Shown here piece after piece: positions 27,590 to 38,533 of a DNA stretch of 64,000 nucleotides (position 1 is the stretch's first letter; each line of letters opens with the position of its first letter). The DNA lies in NCBI GenBank assembly GCA_947451525.1, contig CANFZM010000001.1, positions 62,001 through 126,000 on the forward strand. Reading direction: 5' to 3'. The stretch is from Flavobacteriaceae bacterium (lineage in GTDB: Bacteria > Bacteroidota > Bacteroidia > Flavobacteriales > Flavobacteriaceae). The position numbers and the translations under genes are program-made. The notes below the pieces were generated by a model. It was not told where the DNA came from. It saw nothing but the letters and a program-made list of their open reading frames with translations, and ran no database searches.

Positions 27590-29068
27590 CTAAAACTGTA
27601 AATAAATTGGCATTACCGGTTGTGCGCTTTTAAAGAACGAATACAATGCAATGAATACAAACATCCCCACAACATAGTACACCATAGGAAAACGCTTTTG
27701 TCTTTCTATAATCTTATCTTGAAAACTGTCCGGAATTAGGTGAATTAAATAGCCAATTACAATTAGTATAATAACATATTTGTAATTTTCTACATATTCA
27801 TAAGCACCGTCAAAAGTGAATTGGTATACTATCTGATGGATGAATTGCAAAGCGTTGTCCAAATTGCTTGCTTTGAAGAAAATCCAACAAAAACACACAA
27901 AATGAAAGGTTATAAGAGCAAAGAAAAAATTGCTAACTGCCGATGGAAAAATTTTAATTCTTCCGAAAAGGAACGTCCAAAGTTTGTTAATCATCAAACC
28001 CGTTCCGTGCATTGCTCCCCAAATAATAAAGTTCCAACTAGCACCATGCCAAAAACCGCCAATTAACATCGTTAAGAATAAATTCAAATTGGTTCTGAAT
28101 GTACCTTTTCTATTACCACCCATCGAAATATACAAGTAATCGCGCAACCAACTAGACAACGATATGTGCCATCTGCGCCAGAATTCACTCACTGATTTAC
28201 TTTGATAAGGCGACAAAAAGTTAGTTGGGATAGTAATTCCCATCCATTTAGAAATTCCGATAGCAACATCGCTATAACCACTAAAGTCACAGTAAATAAC
28301 AATAGCATAGCCGTACAACGCCACTAAACATTCTAAGCCATTATGCAGGTGTGGGCCATCAAAAACATAGTTTACTAAATTCACCGAAATATAATCGGAG
28401 ATGATTAATTTCTTGGTCAATCCCGTAATTATCAAATAAAATCCTTTCGAGAAATCGGTGTCGCTTACAAAATAATCTTTCTTTAACTGCGGAATAAAAT
28501 CTTTAGCACGAACTATTGGTCCCATTACCAATTTCGGAAAGAACGAAAGAAACAGCATATAATTCACGATTCCTTTTTCGGGTTCTATTTCCCCGCGGTA
28601 TACATCTATAGTGTAACTTAGATTTTCGAAAGTGAAAAACGAAATTCCTATTGGCAATAAAATATGTAAAGCATCAAATTTTAACGTAGAAAAATTATTC
28701 AAAACCTCTAAAAAGAAATTGGTGTATTTGAAATAAAACAACAATCCGAGATTGAAAATTACACTTAAAAACAGTAAGAATTGTTTGCCGCCTTTCTTCT
28801 TCACCTTGAAAATCCAATTGGAAATACCATAGTTAAAAAATGCCGAAAGAATTACAATTAGCACAAAACCACCGCTGGCTTTATAGAAAAAATACAACGA
28901 AAACAAGGTAAGAACCATCGCTCTATGTTTGTAGTTTTTTCTAAAAAGATAGTAGAACACGATAAACGCCGATAAAAAATACACGAAAAACCCATTGTTA
29001 AACAACAACGGACTATGAGCATCATACAACAACTGCTCTTTTACGCTATTCCAATCTATTTGTATCAT
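27590..29068 (-). CDS. MBOAT family O-acyltransferase (AlgI-like)
   Basis: SVSEFWRRWHISLSSWLRDYLYISMGGN and GGFWHGASWNFIIWGAMHG. Confidence 0.93.
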   Translation of the reverse strand: MIQIDWNSVKEQLLYDAHSPLLFNNGFFVYFLSAFIVFYYLFRKNYKHRAMVLTLFSLYFFYKASGGFVLIVILSAFFNYGISNWIFKVKKKGGKQFLLFLSVIFNLGLLFYFKYTNFFLEVLNNFSTLKFDALHILLPIGISFFTFENLSYTIDVYRGEIEPEKGIVNYMLFLSFFPKLVMGPIVRAKDFIPQLKKDYFVSDTDFSKGFYLIITGLTKKLIISDYISVNLVNYVFDGPHLHNGLECLVALYGYAIVIYCDFSGYSDVAIGISKWMGITIPTNFLSPYQSKSVSEFWRRWHISLSSWLRDYLYISMGGNRKGTFRTNLNLFLTMLIGGFWHGASWNFIIWGAMHGTGLMINKLWTFLFGRIKIFPSAVSNFFFALITFHFVCFCWIFFKASNLDNALQFIHQIVYQFTFDGAYEYVENYKYVIILIVIGYLIHLIPDSFQDKIIERQKRFPMVYYVVGMFVFIALYSFFKSAQPVMPIYLQF

Positions 29069-30609
29069 ATAGAATCGCCTTTTTTAACTGGAGGTTTCGG
29101 AACTACTTCTTTCGGAATTACTTCTTTTACCACTTTGGGTTTTAGTACCTCCACTTTTGGGGATGCTGGTTTTGGAGTGTCTTTTTTAACCTGAATTATT
29201 TCTTTTACAATCGTTTTAGGAACTACCACTGCAGGAACAACAATTGGTTTGCCACCTTTTTTGAGCAACACCCCTTTTTGGTAATCGTGCAATAGTGCCT
29301 TAAAAATGATTTTACTTACCGCTTTAGCGCCTCTAAAATTAAAATGGATATAATCCTTATTAGCATATTGAACGGTGCTGTCTGCCCATTTTACGATGGT
29401 TCCGCTTCCGCCAATAGATTTATAGAAATTATAAAACGGAATATCGGTATCATAAGCCAATCTTGCCTGAGTATGAATCAACGAATCAATTCCTACAGCG
29501 GTTTTCCATTCGCCATCATAATTAAACGCTCTATCCGAACAACTAAACAATAAAAACTCGGTATTGGGTAGGTTGTTTTGAAACTTTTTAAGCACCGGTC
29601 GCATGCCGCGATAGTAATAATCGTAGTTGGTGTCGTTGGGTTGGAACATCAGGTTCACCCCATATTGAAAAACAATCAAATCATAATAGCCCGATCGGCT
29701 AATTTCTGCCAATAAATCACTGTTTATTTTCTTCAATTCTACACCGGTAATTCCTCTAAACGAATAATTATCCAATACAATTCCCGATTGTGGTTCCGAA
29801 CTTACTCCAAAAATCGGAGTTCGCTTTGCCGAAACCGTAAACTTCGCTTTGTTAGAAACTCCACTTCCTACCAATATTCGGTTGAACTCCGAATTAGCCG
29901 GGTATTTCCGAACCGAATCGTTTATCTTCACCGAAATAGAATCGCCTTTGCCATAAAGCAACCATTTTTGAGTAATTTGAGTGCTACTTTTCTTTACATT
30001 ATCTCTAAAATCAACCTCTAAGTTGTTACTATAAAAAGAATAACCCGACAAAAACAAGCCACCATTATGTTCTTGTTTCTTAAAGTTATCCACGTTCACA
30101 TCACCAGTAGTAAAAACTTTAGCAGTTCTTCTAAAGTCCGATGAAACACAAGAAATAGGAACATAACCAACCCCTTTTTGTTGTCCAAAATAATTCTGAA
30201 GTTGCTCCCTAACATCCTGCGTAATAAAATCGCCTTCAATCTGGCTATCACCAAACCAGGCAATTCGTATTTTCACATTTTTACCTTCCGATAAAGCAAT
30301 TAATTTTTGTGTAAGTTTAGGCAAGGCAGGCGCCACGGTATCGGCATTAAAACGAATAAGAGCATCTTTGTTTTCGTAAGCCTCAAATTCATTTTTAGGC
30401 AAACTATCGTCCGAAACCGAATTTCCAATCCCTTTAGTTGTAACAGCCCCTTTTTTGGCTTTTTCCTTCACCAAAATATCCGAAAGCAAATTCACATTTT
30501 TAAAATACGGATACTGCCCAATAAACTCTTTCGAGAATACCGACAACAGCAACTGAATGCTAGTGACTACTAAAATTAAGGTAATAACTTTTTTGCTCTG
30601 GTTCATCAA
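29065..30609 (-). CDS. SGNH/GDSL hydrolase-like protein, acyltransferase partner, Pro/Lys-rich tail
   Basis: IAWFGDSQIEGDFIT, overlaps MBOAT start by 4 nt; tail KKDTPKPASPKVEVLKPKVVKEVIPKEVVPKPPVKKGDSI; TACTTTTG promoter element near 30675. Confidence 0.8.
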   Translation of the reverse strand: MMNQSKKVITLILVVTSIQLLLSVFSKEFIGQYPYFKNVNLLSDILVKEKAKKGAVTTKGIGNSVSDDSLPKNEFEAYENKDALIRFNADTVAPALPKLTQKLIALSEGKNVKIRIAWFGDSQIEGDFITQDVREQLQNYFGQQKGVGYVPISCVSSDFRRTAKVFTTGDVNVDNFKKQEHNGGLFLSGYSFYSNNLEVDFRDNVKKSSTQITQKWLLYGKGDSISVKINDSVRKYPANSEFNRILVGSGVSNKAKFTVSAKRTPIFGVSSEPQSGIVLDNYSFRGITGVELKKINSDLLAEISRSGYYDLIVFQYGVNLMFQPNDTNYDYYYRGMRPVLKKFQNNLPNTEFLLFSCSDRAFNYDGEWKTAVGIDSLIHTQARLAYDTDIPFYNFYKSIGGSGTIVKWADSTVQYANKDYIHFNFRGAKAVSKIIFKALLHDYQKGVLLKKGGKPIVVPAVVVPKTIVKEIIQVKKDTPKPASPKVEVLKPKVVKEVIPKEVVPKPPVKKGDSI

Positions 30610-30736
30610 CCTTCGTTTGGGTATAAAGTCCGCGAAATCCTTTTTAGAGTGTTAAGCGATTGTAAAATTCACGGCAAAAGTAAAAAAAAGGAAGCGTGTT
30701 TTACACTTTAAATAAAAATAATTTTTCAGCACAATT

Positions 30737-30942
30737 AGAAGCGAAACTTTGGGGCATTTTAGTAAGCGTCTTTCCCGCTTTTCGTTGCAATCTTTTTTAT
30801 ATATAGCCCATGGTTTAAACCATGGGCTATATATAAAAAAGGATTTCCACTGCAATCGGGGCTAGATAGTAATCGTATGGAACAGATGCAAAATTACTAA
30901 GAAACCTTTTCGTAAAGTTGACCTTCTGACCAAAGGAAGAAC
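30737..30942 (+). repeat. Variable-core dispersed element, copy B
   Basis: Flanks match copy A; core is a 50-bp perfect palindrome. Confidence 0.85.
30792..30841. repeat. 50-bp perfect palindrome
   Basis: CTTTTTTATATATAGCCCATGGTTT|AAACCATGGGCTATATATAAAAAAG, 25-bp arms, no loop. Confidence 0.97.
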
Positions 30943-31071
30943 CCCAATTTTATCCGCGTTGCTTGCATCCGTTTTATCTGCGTCCAATTCACTTTAAATT
31001 TAATAGGCAATCGTGATGGCACGCGGATTTTACGGATATTCTAGCGCGGATTTGCATTATCGAAACCGTTA

Positions 31072-32154
31072 TTAAAACTCAAACCGCAACTGCACCACTA
31101 CCGTTTTCTTTATATCCGTATTCAAGTTGTTTAACGAAATACCCAGCAACCGCACCGAGTCTTTCATTCGTTCTTGAAACAACAACTCTTTAGCGGTTTC
31201 CAAAAGCAACCCTTTATCGGCAATAAAGTAAGGCAAGGTTTTGCTTCGGGTTTGGGTAGTAAAATCGCTGTATTTTATTTTCAGGGTAACCGTCTTCCCC
31301 GAAAGGGTATATTTCTTTAATCGTTTTTCTAGTTCGGCAGCAATTCGTTCTAATTTCTCCAACATAAAAATCTCCGAAGTAAGATTTTCATTAAACGTAT
31401 GCTCTGCCGCAACCGACTTTGAAATTCTATTGGGTTTCACCTCGCTGTTGTGAATTCCTCGTACAATATTGAAGTAGAATCCGCCACTTTTACCAAAATG
31501 ATGTTCTAGATATTCTCTGGTTTTAGACTTTAAATCTTTACCCGTAAAAATGCCATGTTGGTACATTTTCTCTTTGGTAACCTTACCAATTCCGTAGAAC
31601 TTTTTAATCTCTAAGTTTTCTAAAAATCGTTCTACTTCTTCCGGATTAACTGTTTTTTGACCGTTAGGTTTATTGTAATCACTTGCAATTTTGGCAACAA
31701 ATTTATTTACTGAAATTCCCGCAGAAGCATTCAAGCCCACTTCATCGTGAATACGTTTCCGAATTTCTTGAGCAATCAAACTCGCACTCGGATTTCCTTT
31801 TTTATTTTGGGTAACATCCAAATAGGCTTCGTCCAACGAAAGTGGTTCCACCAAATCCGTATAATCCAAAAAGATCTTCCGGATTTTGTTAGAGATTTCT
31901 TTATAGCGGTCAAAACGTGGTCGTACAAAAATTAAATCGGGGCAATTTCGTTTGGCTTGCACACCGCTCATGGCACTTCGCACTCCAAATTTTCGAGCCT
32001 CATAACTCGCAGCCGAAACCACACCACGCACTTCACTTCCGCCCACAGCCAAGGGTTTTCCGCGAAGTTCGGGAAAGTCCATTTGCTCCACCGAAGCGTA
32101 GAACGCATCCATATCTACATGGATTATTTTTCGTAATTGCATTTCTTCTGACAC
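31072..32154 (-). CDS. dinB: DNA polymerase IV (Y-family)
   Basis: IIHVDMDAFYASVEQMDFPELRGKPLAVGG and EPLSLDEAYLDVT. Confidence 0.96.
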   Translation of the reverse strand: MSEEMQLRKIIHVDMDAFYASVEQMDFPELRGKPLAVGGSEVRGVVSAASYEARKFGVRSAMSGVQAKRNCPDLIFVRPRFDRYKEISNKIRKIFLDYTDLVEPLSLDEAYLDVTQNKKGNPSASLIAQEIRKRIHDEVGLNASAGISVNKFVAKIASDYNKPNGQKTVNPEEVERFLENLEIKKFYGIGKVTKEKMYQHGIFTGKDLKSKTREYLEHHFGKSGGFYFNIVRGIHNSEVKPNRISKSVAAEHTFNENLTSEIFMLEKLERIAAELEKRLKKYTLSGKTVTLKIKYSDFTTQTRSKTLPYFIADKGLLLETAKELLFQERMKDSVRLLGISLNNLNTDIKKTVVVQLRFEF

Positions 32155-32210
32155 ATTACAAATTTAGTTTTTTTATTGCACCAAGAAATAGTATTTTTGA
32201 ACAAAACAAG

Positions 32211-32684
32211 ATGGTTATGATAGAAATAGAACGAAAGTTTTTAGTGACTTCTACGGCATTTATAGCCGAATCTTATACGCAACACACTATTGCGCAAGGT
32301 TACCTTAACTCCAATCCCGGAAGAACGGTTCGCATCCGAATAAAAGGAGAAAAAGGGTTTATTACCATTAAAGGAATTGGGAATGAAAGTGGCGCCTCTC
32401 GATTGGAATGGGAAAAAGAAATTCCACTAGAAGAAGCCAAATTATTGTTGCCTTTATGCGAAAAAGGGGCTATAGAAAAAACCCGTTACGAAGTAAAATC
32501 GGGCAACCACATTATAGAAGTAGATATTTTTCACGGTGAAAATGAAGGCTTAATTCTTGCCGAAATTGAACTAAAAAACGAAAACGAAACGATAGAAAAA
32601 CCTAGTTGGCTTGGCACAGAAGTAACTGGAGATAAGCGCTATTATAACTCCTATCTCAGTTTACATCCGTATAAAATTTGGTAA
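32211..32684 (+). CDS. CYTH domain-containing protein
   Basis: MIEIERKFLV (ExExK-type) start and TVRIRIKGEKGFITIKG; TATTTTTG promoter element just upstream excludes the longer listed ORF. Confidence 0.9.
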   Translation: MVMIEIERKFLVTSTAFIAESYTQHTIAQGYLNSNPGRTVRIRIKGEKGFITIKGIGNESGASRLEWEKEIPLEEAKLLLPLCEKGAIEKTRYEVKSGNHIIEVDIFHGENEGLILAEIELKNENETIEKPSWLGTEVTGDKRYYNSYLSLHPYKIW

Positions 32685-32685
32685 T

Positions 32686-33177
32686 TTATTTTTGTAAAAC
32701 CTCTACAGAAACATTGATATAACCAGCACCACTACTGGATGCAATGCTGAAAAATGCTCTTTTAGACAAATCAATTTCACGACCTCTGACAAAGGGTCCT
32801 CTATCTGTAATTTCAACCACTACCGATTTTCCGTTAGCAGCATTAGTAACCCGAACCATAGTTCCAAAAGCAAGTGTTTTATGAGCAGCAGTAAGTTTAT
32901 TCATATCATAAACTCTTCCGCTGGCAGTACGTCTTCCATGAAATTTATTGGCATAATAAGAAGCGCGCGCGCTTTTTTTGTAAGGCTTAAATTTTCCTTT
33001 ATATGCAAATATTGAATCTATAGTTAAAGATTCTTTTTCGGGCAACTTAATTTTTTTTACTGTGTCTTTACTAACTGCTTTGGCATCTTTTTTTCCTATT
33101 AAAATAGATTGCGCAAAAAAACTCGTGCCAATTAAAGCAATAATAAGATATAATAATATAGTTAATCGTTTTTTCAT
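32686..33177 (-). CDS. RlpA-like septal ring lytic transglycosylase
   Basis: [41 protein letters not shown]...[21 protein letters not shown]. Confidence 0.9.
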   Translation of the reverse strand: MKKRLTILLYLIIALIGTSFFAQSILIGKKDAKAVSKDTVKKIKLPEKESLTIDSIFAYKGKFKPYKKSARASYYANKFHGRRTASGRVYDMNKLTAAHKTLAFGTMVRVTNAANGKSVVVEITDRGPFVRGREIDLSKRAFFSIASSSGAGYINVSVEVLQK

Positions 33178-33203
33178 CTTGTATAATCTGTAAATTAAAA
33201 GTG

Positions 33204-33695
33204 CTAATTTATAGGCCCATTAATTGTCTTAATTACATAATCATAAAGGGGGTCAATACTATCATTATACCACATTTCCCATGGTATTCTGGTTAGTATT
33301 AACACCAATCCTAATCCGTAAAAAACAGCTATAGATTTAAATTTAGCCTCATTAGTTGTCGCTTTTTTATGTTTAGACCACCCAATGGTGATTAATGCAA
33401 TTGCAATAATGTTTATTAATGGATGCTCTAACATTGTTAGTCTCAATGTAGGGTTTTTCATTGCTCCTTCAATTGAAAATGCTTTCATTCCAACTTCAGA
33501 AACAAAATATAAAATTAATCCAACAAGTAATTGAATGTGGGTAAACATCAATCCGAATAAGGCGATTTTTCTGTCTTTGGCAGTAAATTCTTTTTTAGAT
33601 ATAATTCCAATTACAGAATTAAGAACTGTAATTACTAAAAATAAAAGTGCTAAATAAGCCCAACCGGAATGAAATTTTTGAAGAAAATTGTACAT
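33204..33695 (-). CDS. Four-TM membrane protein (cytochrome b-like/uncharacterised)
   Basis: Hydrophobic 163 aa with histidines near helices; family uncertain. Confidence 0.55.
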   Translation of the reverse strand: MYNFLQKFHSGWAYLALLFLVITVLNSVIGIISKKEFTAKDRKIALFGLMFTHIQLLVGLILYFVSEVGMKAFSIEGAMKNPTLRLTMLEHPLINIIAIALITIGWSKHKKATTNEAKFKSIAVFYGLGLVLILTRIPWEMWYNDSIDPLYDYVIKTINGPIN

Positions 33696-33740
33696 AAAAA
33701 ATATTTTTGTTTTAACAAATATACCAAAAAAAAGGAATAA

Positions 33741-33772
33741 AAAAAACCTCCTCCGTTAAGGAAGAGGTTTTA
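33741..33772 (-). terminator. Intrinsic terminator of TonB-dependent receptor gene
   Basis: AAACCTCTTCC-TTAAC-GGAGGAGGTTTTTTTTATT (minus strand). Confidence 0.75.
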
Positions 33773-33793
33773 GAAAATTATTTAAGGAAACTT

Positions 33794-36559
33794 TTAGAAA
33801 TTATAAGAAATTCCAAAATTCCAAGTTCTTCCAAATCCGAAGAAAACTTTATTTGTTTCGTTAATTCCTTTGTAATTTACAGAAGAACTTGTTGTGAAAT
33901 TATTTGTGCTAGATTCTGAAATATAAACTCTATCAAAAACATTGTTCATGTTAAATCTAAAGTTTACAGAATCTGCTTTGTCTTTACCTACATGCAATTT
34001 ATAAGTCATTCCTGCATCAACTAACCCAAAATCAGGTAATTCTAATGAACCTTGATTAACTTCAGAAGAGAAATTTGTTGGAGAAATGTTAGCATACAAT
34101 TTTTGGAAATAATTGTAGTTTGCATCAGCGGTTAAGTTTCTAACGATTTCATAAGAGGCTCCTAATGCAGCAGTTACTTGCGCAGCGTTACCAACTTTTA
34201 CTTTGTCTAAATATAAAGGTTTAGATACTCCTCCAGCTATTGGATTATTACTTACATCATAACGATTACTTGTTGCTGTTCCGTTATAAGTCCAGTTTCC
34301 AACAGAAACCATTCCATTAAGTTTTAATTTGGTAAACACTTTTGCATTCATTTCCAATTCAACTCCTGTATGCGTTTCATTCACGCCAGAAAAAGTGTAG
34401 TATCCACCAGGGTTTGTTGTTTGATCTGTTTCTGTTCCAGTTGTAAATCTATTTTTCCAAGTTGTGTAGTAAGCATTTAAGTTAGCATTAAATACTGAAG
34501 AGTGGTATCCGTAACCAACTTCTGCTGCTTGAATTTTTTCATTAACTAAATTATCATTTACTATAGAAGCATTATTTGGGTAAACTGCATTAAAGAATGG
34601 TTGTTTAGAATACATTCCTGCATTAGCAAACACATTCATTTTTTTAGTCAAATTGTAGTTAAGTCCTACTTTTAAATCACCACCTATTAAATTTTTATAA
34701 CCTGTTTTAGCTAAAGGATCAGTTGATACATATTTAAAATAATCATCTCTTTTAAATCCTTGTTGTGAAATTGCTCCTTGAACAAAAGCAGACAAATTCT
34801 TTTTTGAATATTCAAATTGAGTGAAAGCACCATACCAATTTACACTATTAATATTATAATAGTTGATTTTTTGTTGGTAGTCTGTACTTACAAATGGATT
34901 TCCACTTGGTTTAGGAGCATAAACAGTTGAATAATAATTATAAACTCCCAATTGATTAGCATCTGTTTTATCTTTAAAACTAGAAGCTCCAAATAAGTTT
35001 ACTAAGTTTTGGTAATGAATACCTTTATAAAGTCTTCCTTCAACACCAAAATCAACAGTTAAATTTTCGGTAATTTTTTTGTTTAAATTAACAACACCAC
35101 CATACCAGTTATGAGAGTTTACAGAAGCAATTTCAGTAACACCAGTACTTTTATCTGAAGCAGATCCTGAACCTGAACTATTCACATAACTACCTCCAGA
35201 TGTTGTTCTAGTACCTAAAGCAGTTGCTTGACCAGAATTCCAAGAATTAATCAAATCAAAATTAATTAATCCATCATTAGTTCTAAGTGGGTTAACAATG
35301 TTTCCTGCAGCATCTGCAGAATACGGATTTTTCCCTAAAATTCCTCCAGTAGAAGTTGTACCTCCACCACGACCCCAAGAGCCATAAACAACTGTAGATA
35401 ATTTTGTTTTGTTATTAATAGCATAATCCCAATTCACAGAAGCAACTGGTTTATGATAGTAATTAGTTTTTAAACTTTGTTGTTCTCCATTCATATATCC
35501 CCAATCTGCATTATATTTTGTATTTGGTTGGTCTACACCATTACCATATTTAATATAATCAGCAATTGTTGATGAAGTTGAATGTTGGTTGTGCCATTGT
35601 GGTGCACCTGTAAATGTAAATTGAAAATTGTGTTTTTGACCAGCTTTGTATCCTAAAGCCATAAAATAATTGAATCCTTCAAATTTTGATCCATCAACAT
35701 ACATACTTCCAGCAGTTCTGCTTAATAAAACTGAAGCCGAAAATCCATTTTTCATTAAACCTGTATTGTAAGCAGCTTGAGTTTTTAAATAATTGTTATT
35801 AGCAACTGTTGATCCAACAGATCCACCTTCTTTCATGTCAGAAGTTTTAGTAACCACATTGATAGTTCCTCCTACAGAAGAAATTGCCAATTTAGATGCT
35901 CCTAATCCTCTTTGTACTTGCATTGCAGAAGTAACATCAGACAAACCCGCCCAGTTACTCCAGTAAACAGAACTATTTTCCATGTCATTAACAGGAACTC
36001 CGTTAATCATAACTGCAATGTTTTTTTGGTCAAATCCACGAATTACAATTCTTGAATCTCCAAAACCACCACCAGATTTACTTGCGTAAACCGAAGGAGT
36101 GTTTTTTAAAATCTCAGGAAATTCTTGATTTCCAAGTTTTTGTTGAATTTCAGAAGCTCTAATTGTAGAAACTGCAACTGGCGTTTTTCTGTCTTTAGCA
36201 ATGTCAATTAAGTTGCTTTTTACCACAACTTCTTCTAATTGGTTAGAAGTAGAAACCAATTTAATAGATCCTAAATCTACGGTTTCTCCATTTTTAACTG
36301 TAAAACTTACCATTTTGGATTGAAATCCAACATAAGAAATAACTACTTGACCAGAAGTTGCTGTAGTATTTAAAATAAATTTACCATCTATGTCTGTTGA
36401 AGCTCCAGTAGAAGAACCTTTAACAATAACATTTACACCCGGTAAAGCGCCGTTAAGCTCACTATCCGATACTGTTCCTTTTATTTTTCCTTGCGAAAAC
36501 ATGGATGTAGCCACTAAAAGAAACATCATCGAAAATAAATTAATTGTACTTTTTTTCAT
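33794..36559 (-). CDS. TonB-dependent receptor with carboxypeptidase-like regulatory domain
   Basis: GTVSDSELNGALPGVNVIVKGSSTGASTDIDGKF N-terminal domain, plug FPEILKNTPSVYASKSGGGFGDSRIVIRGFDQKN. Confidence 0.93.
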   Translation of the reverse strand: MKKSTINLFSMMFLLVATSMFSQGKIKGTVSDSELNGALPGVNVIVKGSSTGASTDIDGKFILNTTATSGQVVISYVGFQSKMVSFTVKNGETVDLGSIKLVSTSNQLEEVVVKSNLIDIAKDRKTPVAVSTIRASEIQQKLGNQEFPEILKNTPSVYASKSGGGFGDSRIVIRGFDQKNIAVMINGVPVNDMENSSVYWSNWAGLSDVTSAMQVQRGLGASKLAISSVGGTINVVTKTSDMKEGGSVGSTVANNNYLKTQAAYNTGLMKNGFSASVLLSRTAGSMYVDGSKFEGFNYFMALGYKAGQKHNFQFTFTGAPQWHNQHSTSSTIADYIKYGNGVDQPNTKYNADWGYMNGEQQSLKTNYYHKPVASVNWDYAINNKTKLSTVVYGSWGRGGGTTSTGGILGKNPYSADAAGNIVNPLRTNDGLINFDLINSWNSGQATALGTRTTSGGSYVNSSGSGSASDKSTGVTEIASVNSHNWYGGVVNLNKKITENLTVDFGVEGRLYKGIHYQNLVNLFGASSFKDKTDANQLGVYNYYSTVYAPKPSGNPFVSTDYQQKINYYNINSVNWYGAFTQFEYSKKNLSAFVQGAISQQGFKRDDYFKYVSTDPLAKTGYKNLIGGDLKVGLNYNLTKKMNVFANAGMYSKQPFFNAVYPNNASIVNDNLVNEKIQAAEVGYGYHSSVFNANLNAYYTTWKNRFTTGTETDQTTNPGGYYTFSGVNETHTGVELEMNAKVFTKLKLNGMVSVGNWTYNGTATSNRYDVSNNPIAGGVSKPLYLDKVKVGNAAQVTAALGASYEIVRNLTADANYNYFQKLYANISPTNFSSEVNQGSLELPDFGLVDAGMTYKLHVGKDKADSVNFRFNMNNVFDRVYISESSTNNFTTSSSVNYKGINETNKVFFGFGRTWNFGISYNF

Positions 36560-36723
36560 GTTGTTTTGTTTTTAAATAATTTTCTGCAAAATTCTTGTTT
36601 TATTATTTTATACATGTTAAATAAATGTTAACAAAATTATTTTTAGAATATTATTCTAAGAGAAAGTAATAAAAATAAATAATTAATAACTAATTAATAT
36701 AGTTTTAATGAAATTCATAAAAA

Positions 36724-36754
36724 AGTCTCAATATTATTAAAATATTGAGACTTA
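36724..36754 (-). terminator. Intrinsic terminator of pgi
   Basis: AAGTCTCAATATT-TTAAT-AATATTGAGACTTTTTT (minus strand). Confidence 0.8.
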
Positions 36755-36773
36755 AGTTTACTACCAGATTTAT

Positions 36774-38414
36774 TTATTTTTTAAGGTACCTATTTAATAA
36801 TAAGGTTGTTGAACTGTCGTGTTGGGAGACTTTTTTGGAATTAATTTCTTCCAAGATAGATTTGGCTAATTGTTTTCCTAACTCTACCCCCCATTGATCA
36901 TAACTAAAGATATTCCAAATAATTCCTTGAACAAATATTTTATGTTCGTACATTGCCACTAAAGACCCAAGGTTTTCTGGAGTTAATTTTTGTATAAGAA
37001 AAGTATTAGTAGGTTTATTACCAGTAAAAACTTTAAAAGGTTTTAAATAATCTGCTTTAGATTTTTCCATTCCTTGTTTGTCAAATTCTGCTTGCACTTG
37101 TTCGGCTGTTTTACCGTTTAATAGTGCTTCGGTTTGTGCAAAGAAATTAGACATTAATTTATCATGGTGGTCTTCATTGCCATATAAAGGAGTCACAAAT
37201 CCAATAAAATCGGTAGGAATTAATTTAGTTCCTTGGTGAATTAATTGAAAAAAGGCGTGTTGTGAATTGGTTCCTGGCTCTCCCCAAATAATGGTTCCGG
37301 TTTGATAATTTACAGGCTTACCATCTCTACCGATACTTTTCCCATTGCTTTCCATAATTCCTTGTTGTAAATAAGGAGCCAATTTTTGTAAATACTGAGT
37401 ATATGGAATAATTGCTTCACTTTCGGCACCAAAAAAATTATTATACCAAACACTAAGTAAGGCTAAAATAACTGGGATATTCTTATCGAACGATTCGTTT
37501 TTAAAATGTTCGTCCATTTGGTTGGCGCCTTTTAATAATTTGTCAAAATTATCAAAGCCAACTGCCAAACTAATGGATAAACCAACCGCAGACCAAAGAG
37601 AAAAACGACCGCCAACCCAATCCCACATTGGGAAAATGTTATTAGCATCGATTCCAAATTCGGTAACTTTTTGAATATTGGTAGAAACCGCTACAAAATG
37701 TTTAGCAACATCTTCTTGTTTAGCCGATTGTAAAAACCAAGTTCGAATTGTTTCCGAATTGGTAAGTGTTTCTTGTGTGGTAAAGGTTTTTGAAACAATT
37801 ACAAAAAGAGTTGTTTCAGGATTTATTTTCTTAATGATTTCATTTACATGGTCTCCATCAACGTTAGAGACAAAATGAACGTTTAAATGATTTTTATAAT
37901 ATTGTAATGCTTCCACAACCATTGCAGGGCCAAGATCAGAACCTCCAATACCAATATTAACTATATCTGTAAAAGGTTTTCCAGTATATCCTGTTCGAAG
38001 TCCAGAGGTTATTTCGTTAGTGAATTTTTCAATATTTTGTTTTACCTCATAAATTTCCGGCATTACATTGATTCCATCCACTAAAAAAGTAGCCGATTCG
38101 GGTGCACGTAATGCAGTGTGTAATACGGCTCTGTTTTCGGTTTGGTTAATAATATTTCCATTAAAATACTGAGTGATTGCTTCTTTTAAATGTACTTCTT
38201 CTGTAAGTTTTAAAAGTAAATCAAGGGTTTCTTGGGTGATATTATTTTTCGAAAAATCTACTAAAAAATCATTCCATTGGATGTGAAATTTTTCGGCTCT
38301 AGTTCCATCCTTTTGGAACATTTCTTTAATGGAATTGGTTTCCATAGCAGAAAAGTGTTTTTGTAAATTCTGCCAAGCGTTAGTATTGGTCGGATTGGTA
38401 TTTGGTAAAGACAT
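36774..38414 (-). CDS. pgi: Glucose-6-phosphate isomerase
   Basis: [49 protein letters not shown]. Confidence 0.97.
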   Translation of the reverse strand: MSLPNTNPTNTNAWQNLQKHFSAMETNSIKEMFQKDGTRAEKFHIQWNDFLVDFSKNNITQETLDLLLKLTEEVHLKEAITQYFNGNIINQTENRAVLHTALRAPESATFLVDGINVMPEIYEVKQNIEKFTNEITSGLRTGYTGKPFTDIVNIGIGGSDLGPAMVVEALQYYKNHLNVHFVSNVDGDHVNEIIKKINPETTLFVIVSKTFTTQETLTNSETIRTWFLQSAKQEDVAKHFVAVSTNIQKVTEFGIDANNIFPMWDWVGGRFSLWSAVGLSISLAVGFDNFDKLLKGANQMDEHFKNESFDKNIPVILALLSVWYNNFFGAESEAIIPYTQYLQKLAPYLQQGIMESNGKSIGRDGKPVNYQTGTIIWGEPGTNSQHAFFQLIHQGTKLIPTDFIGFVTPLYGNEDHHDKLMSNFFAQTEALLNGKTAEQVQAEFDKQGMEKSKADYLKPFKVFTGNKPTNTFLIQKLTPENLGSLVAMYEHKIFVQGIIWNIFSYDQWGVELGKQLAKSILEEINSKKVSQHDSSTTLLLNRYLKK

Positions 38415-38533
38415 ATTGTTAATTTTTGAAAGGCAAAATTAGATAAAAGATTGTAGATAAAACTAAGACTTTACTAATTAATATCATTAAAAAAGAATGC
38501 AAACGTTGTAGTTGTAAGTAATTTAGGATTCTG

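Noticed and set aside
31917-32210. N-terminal extension of the CYTH ORF over dinB
   Set aside because: Antisense to dinB; a TATTTTTG promoter element and ATG at 32211 give the normal CYTH start.
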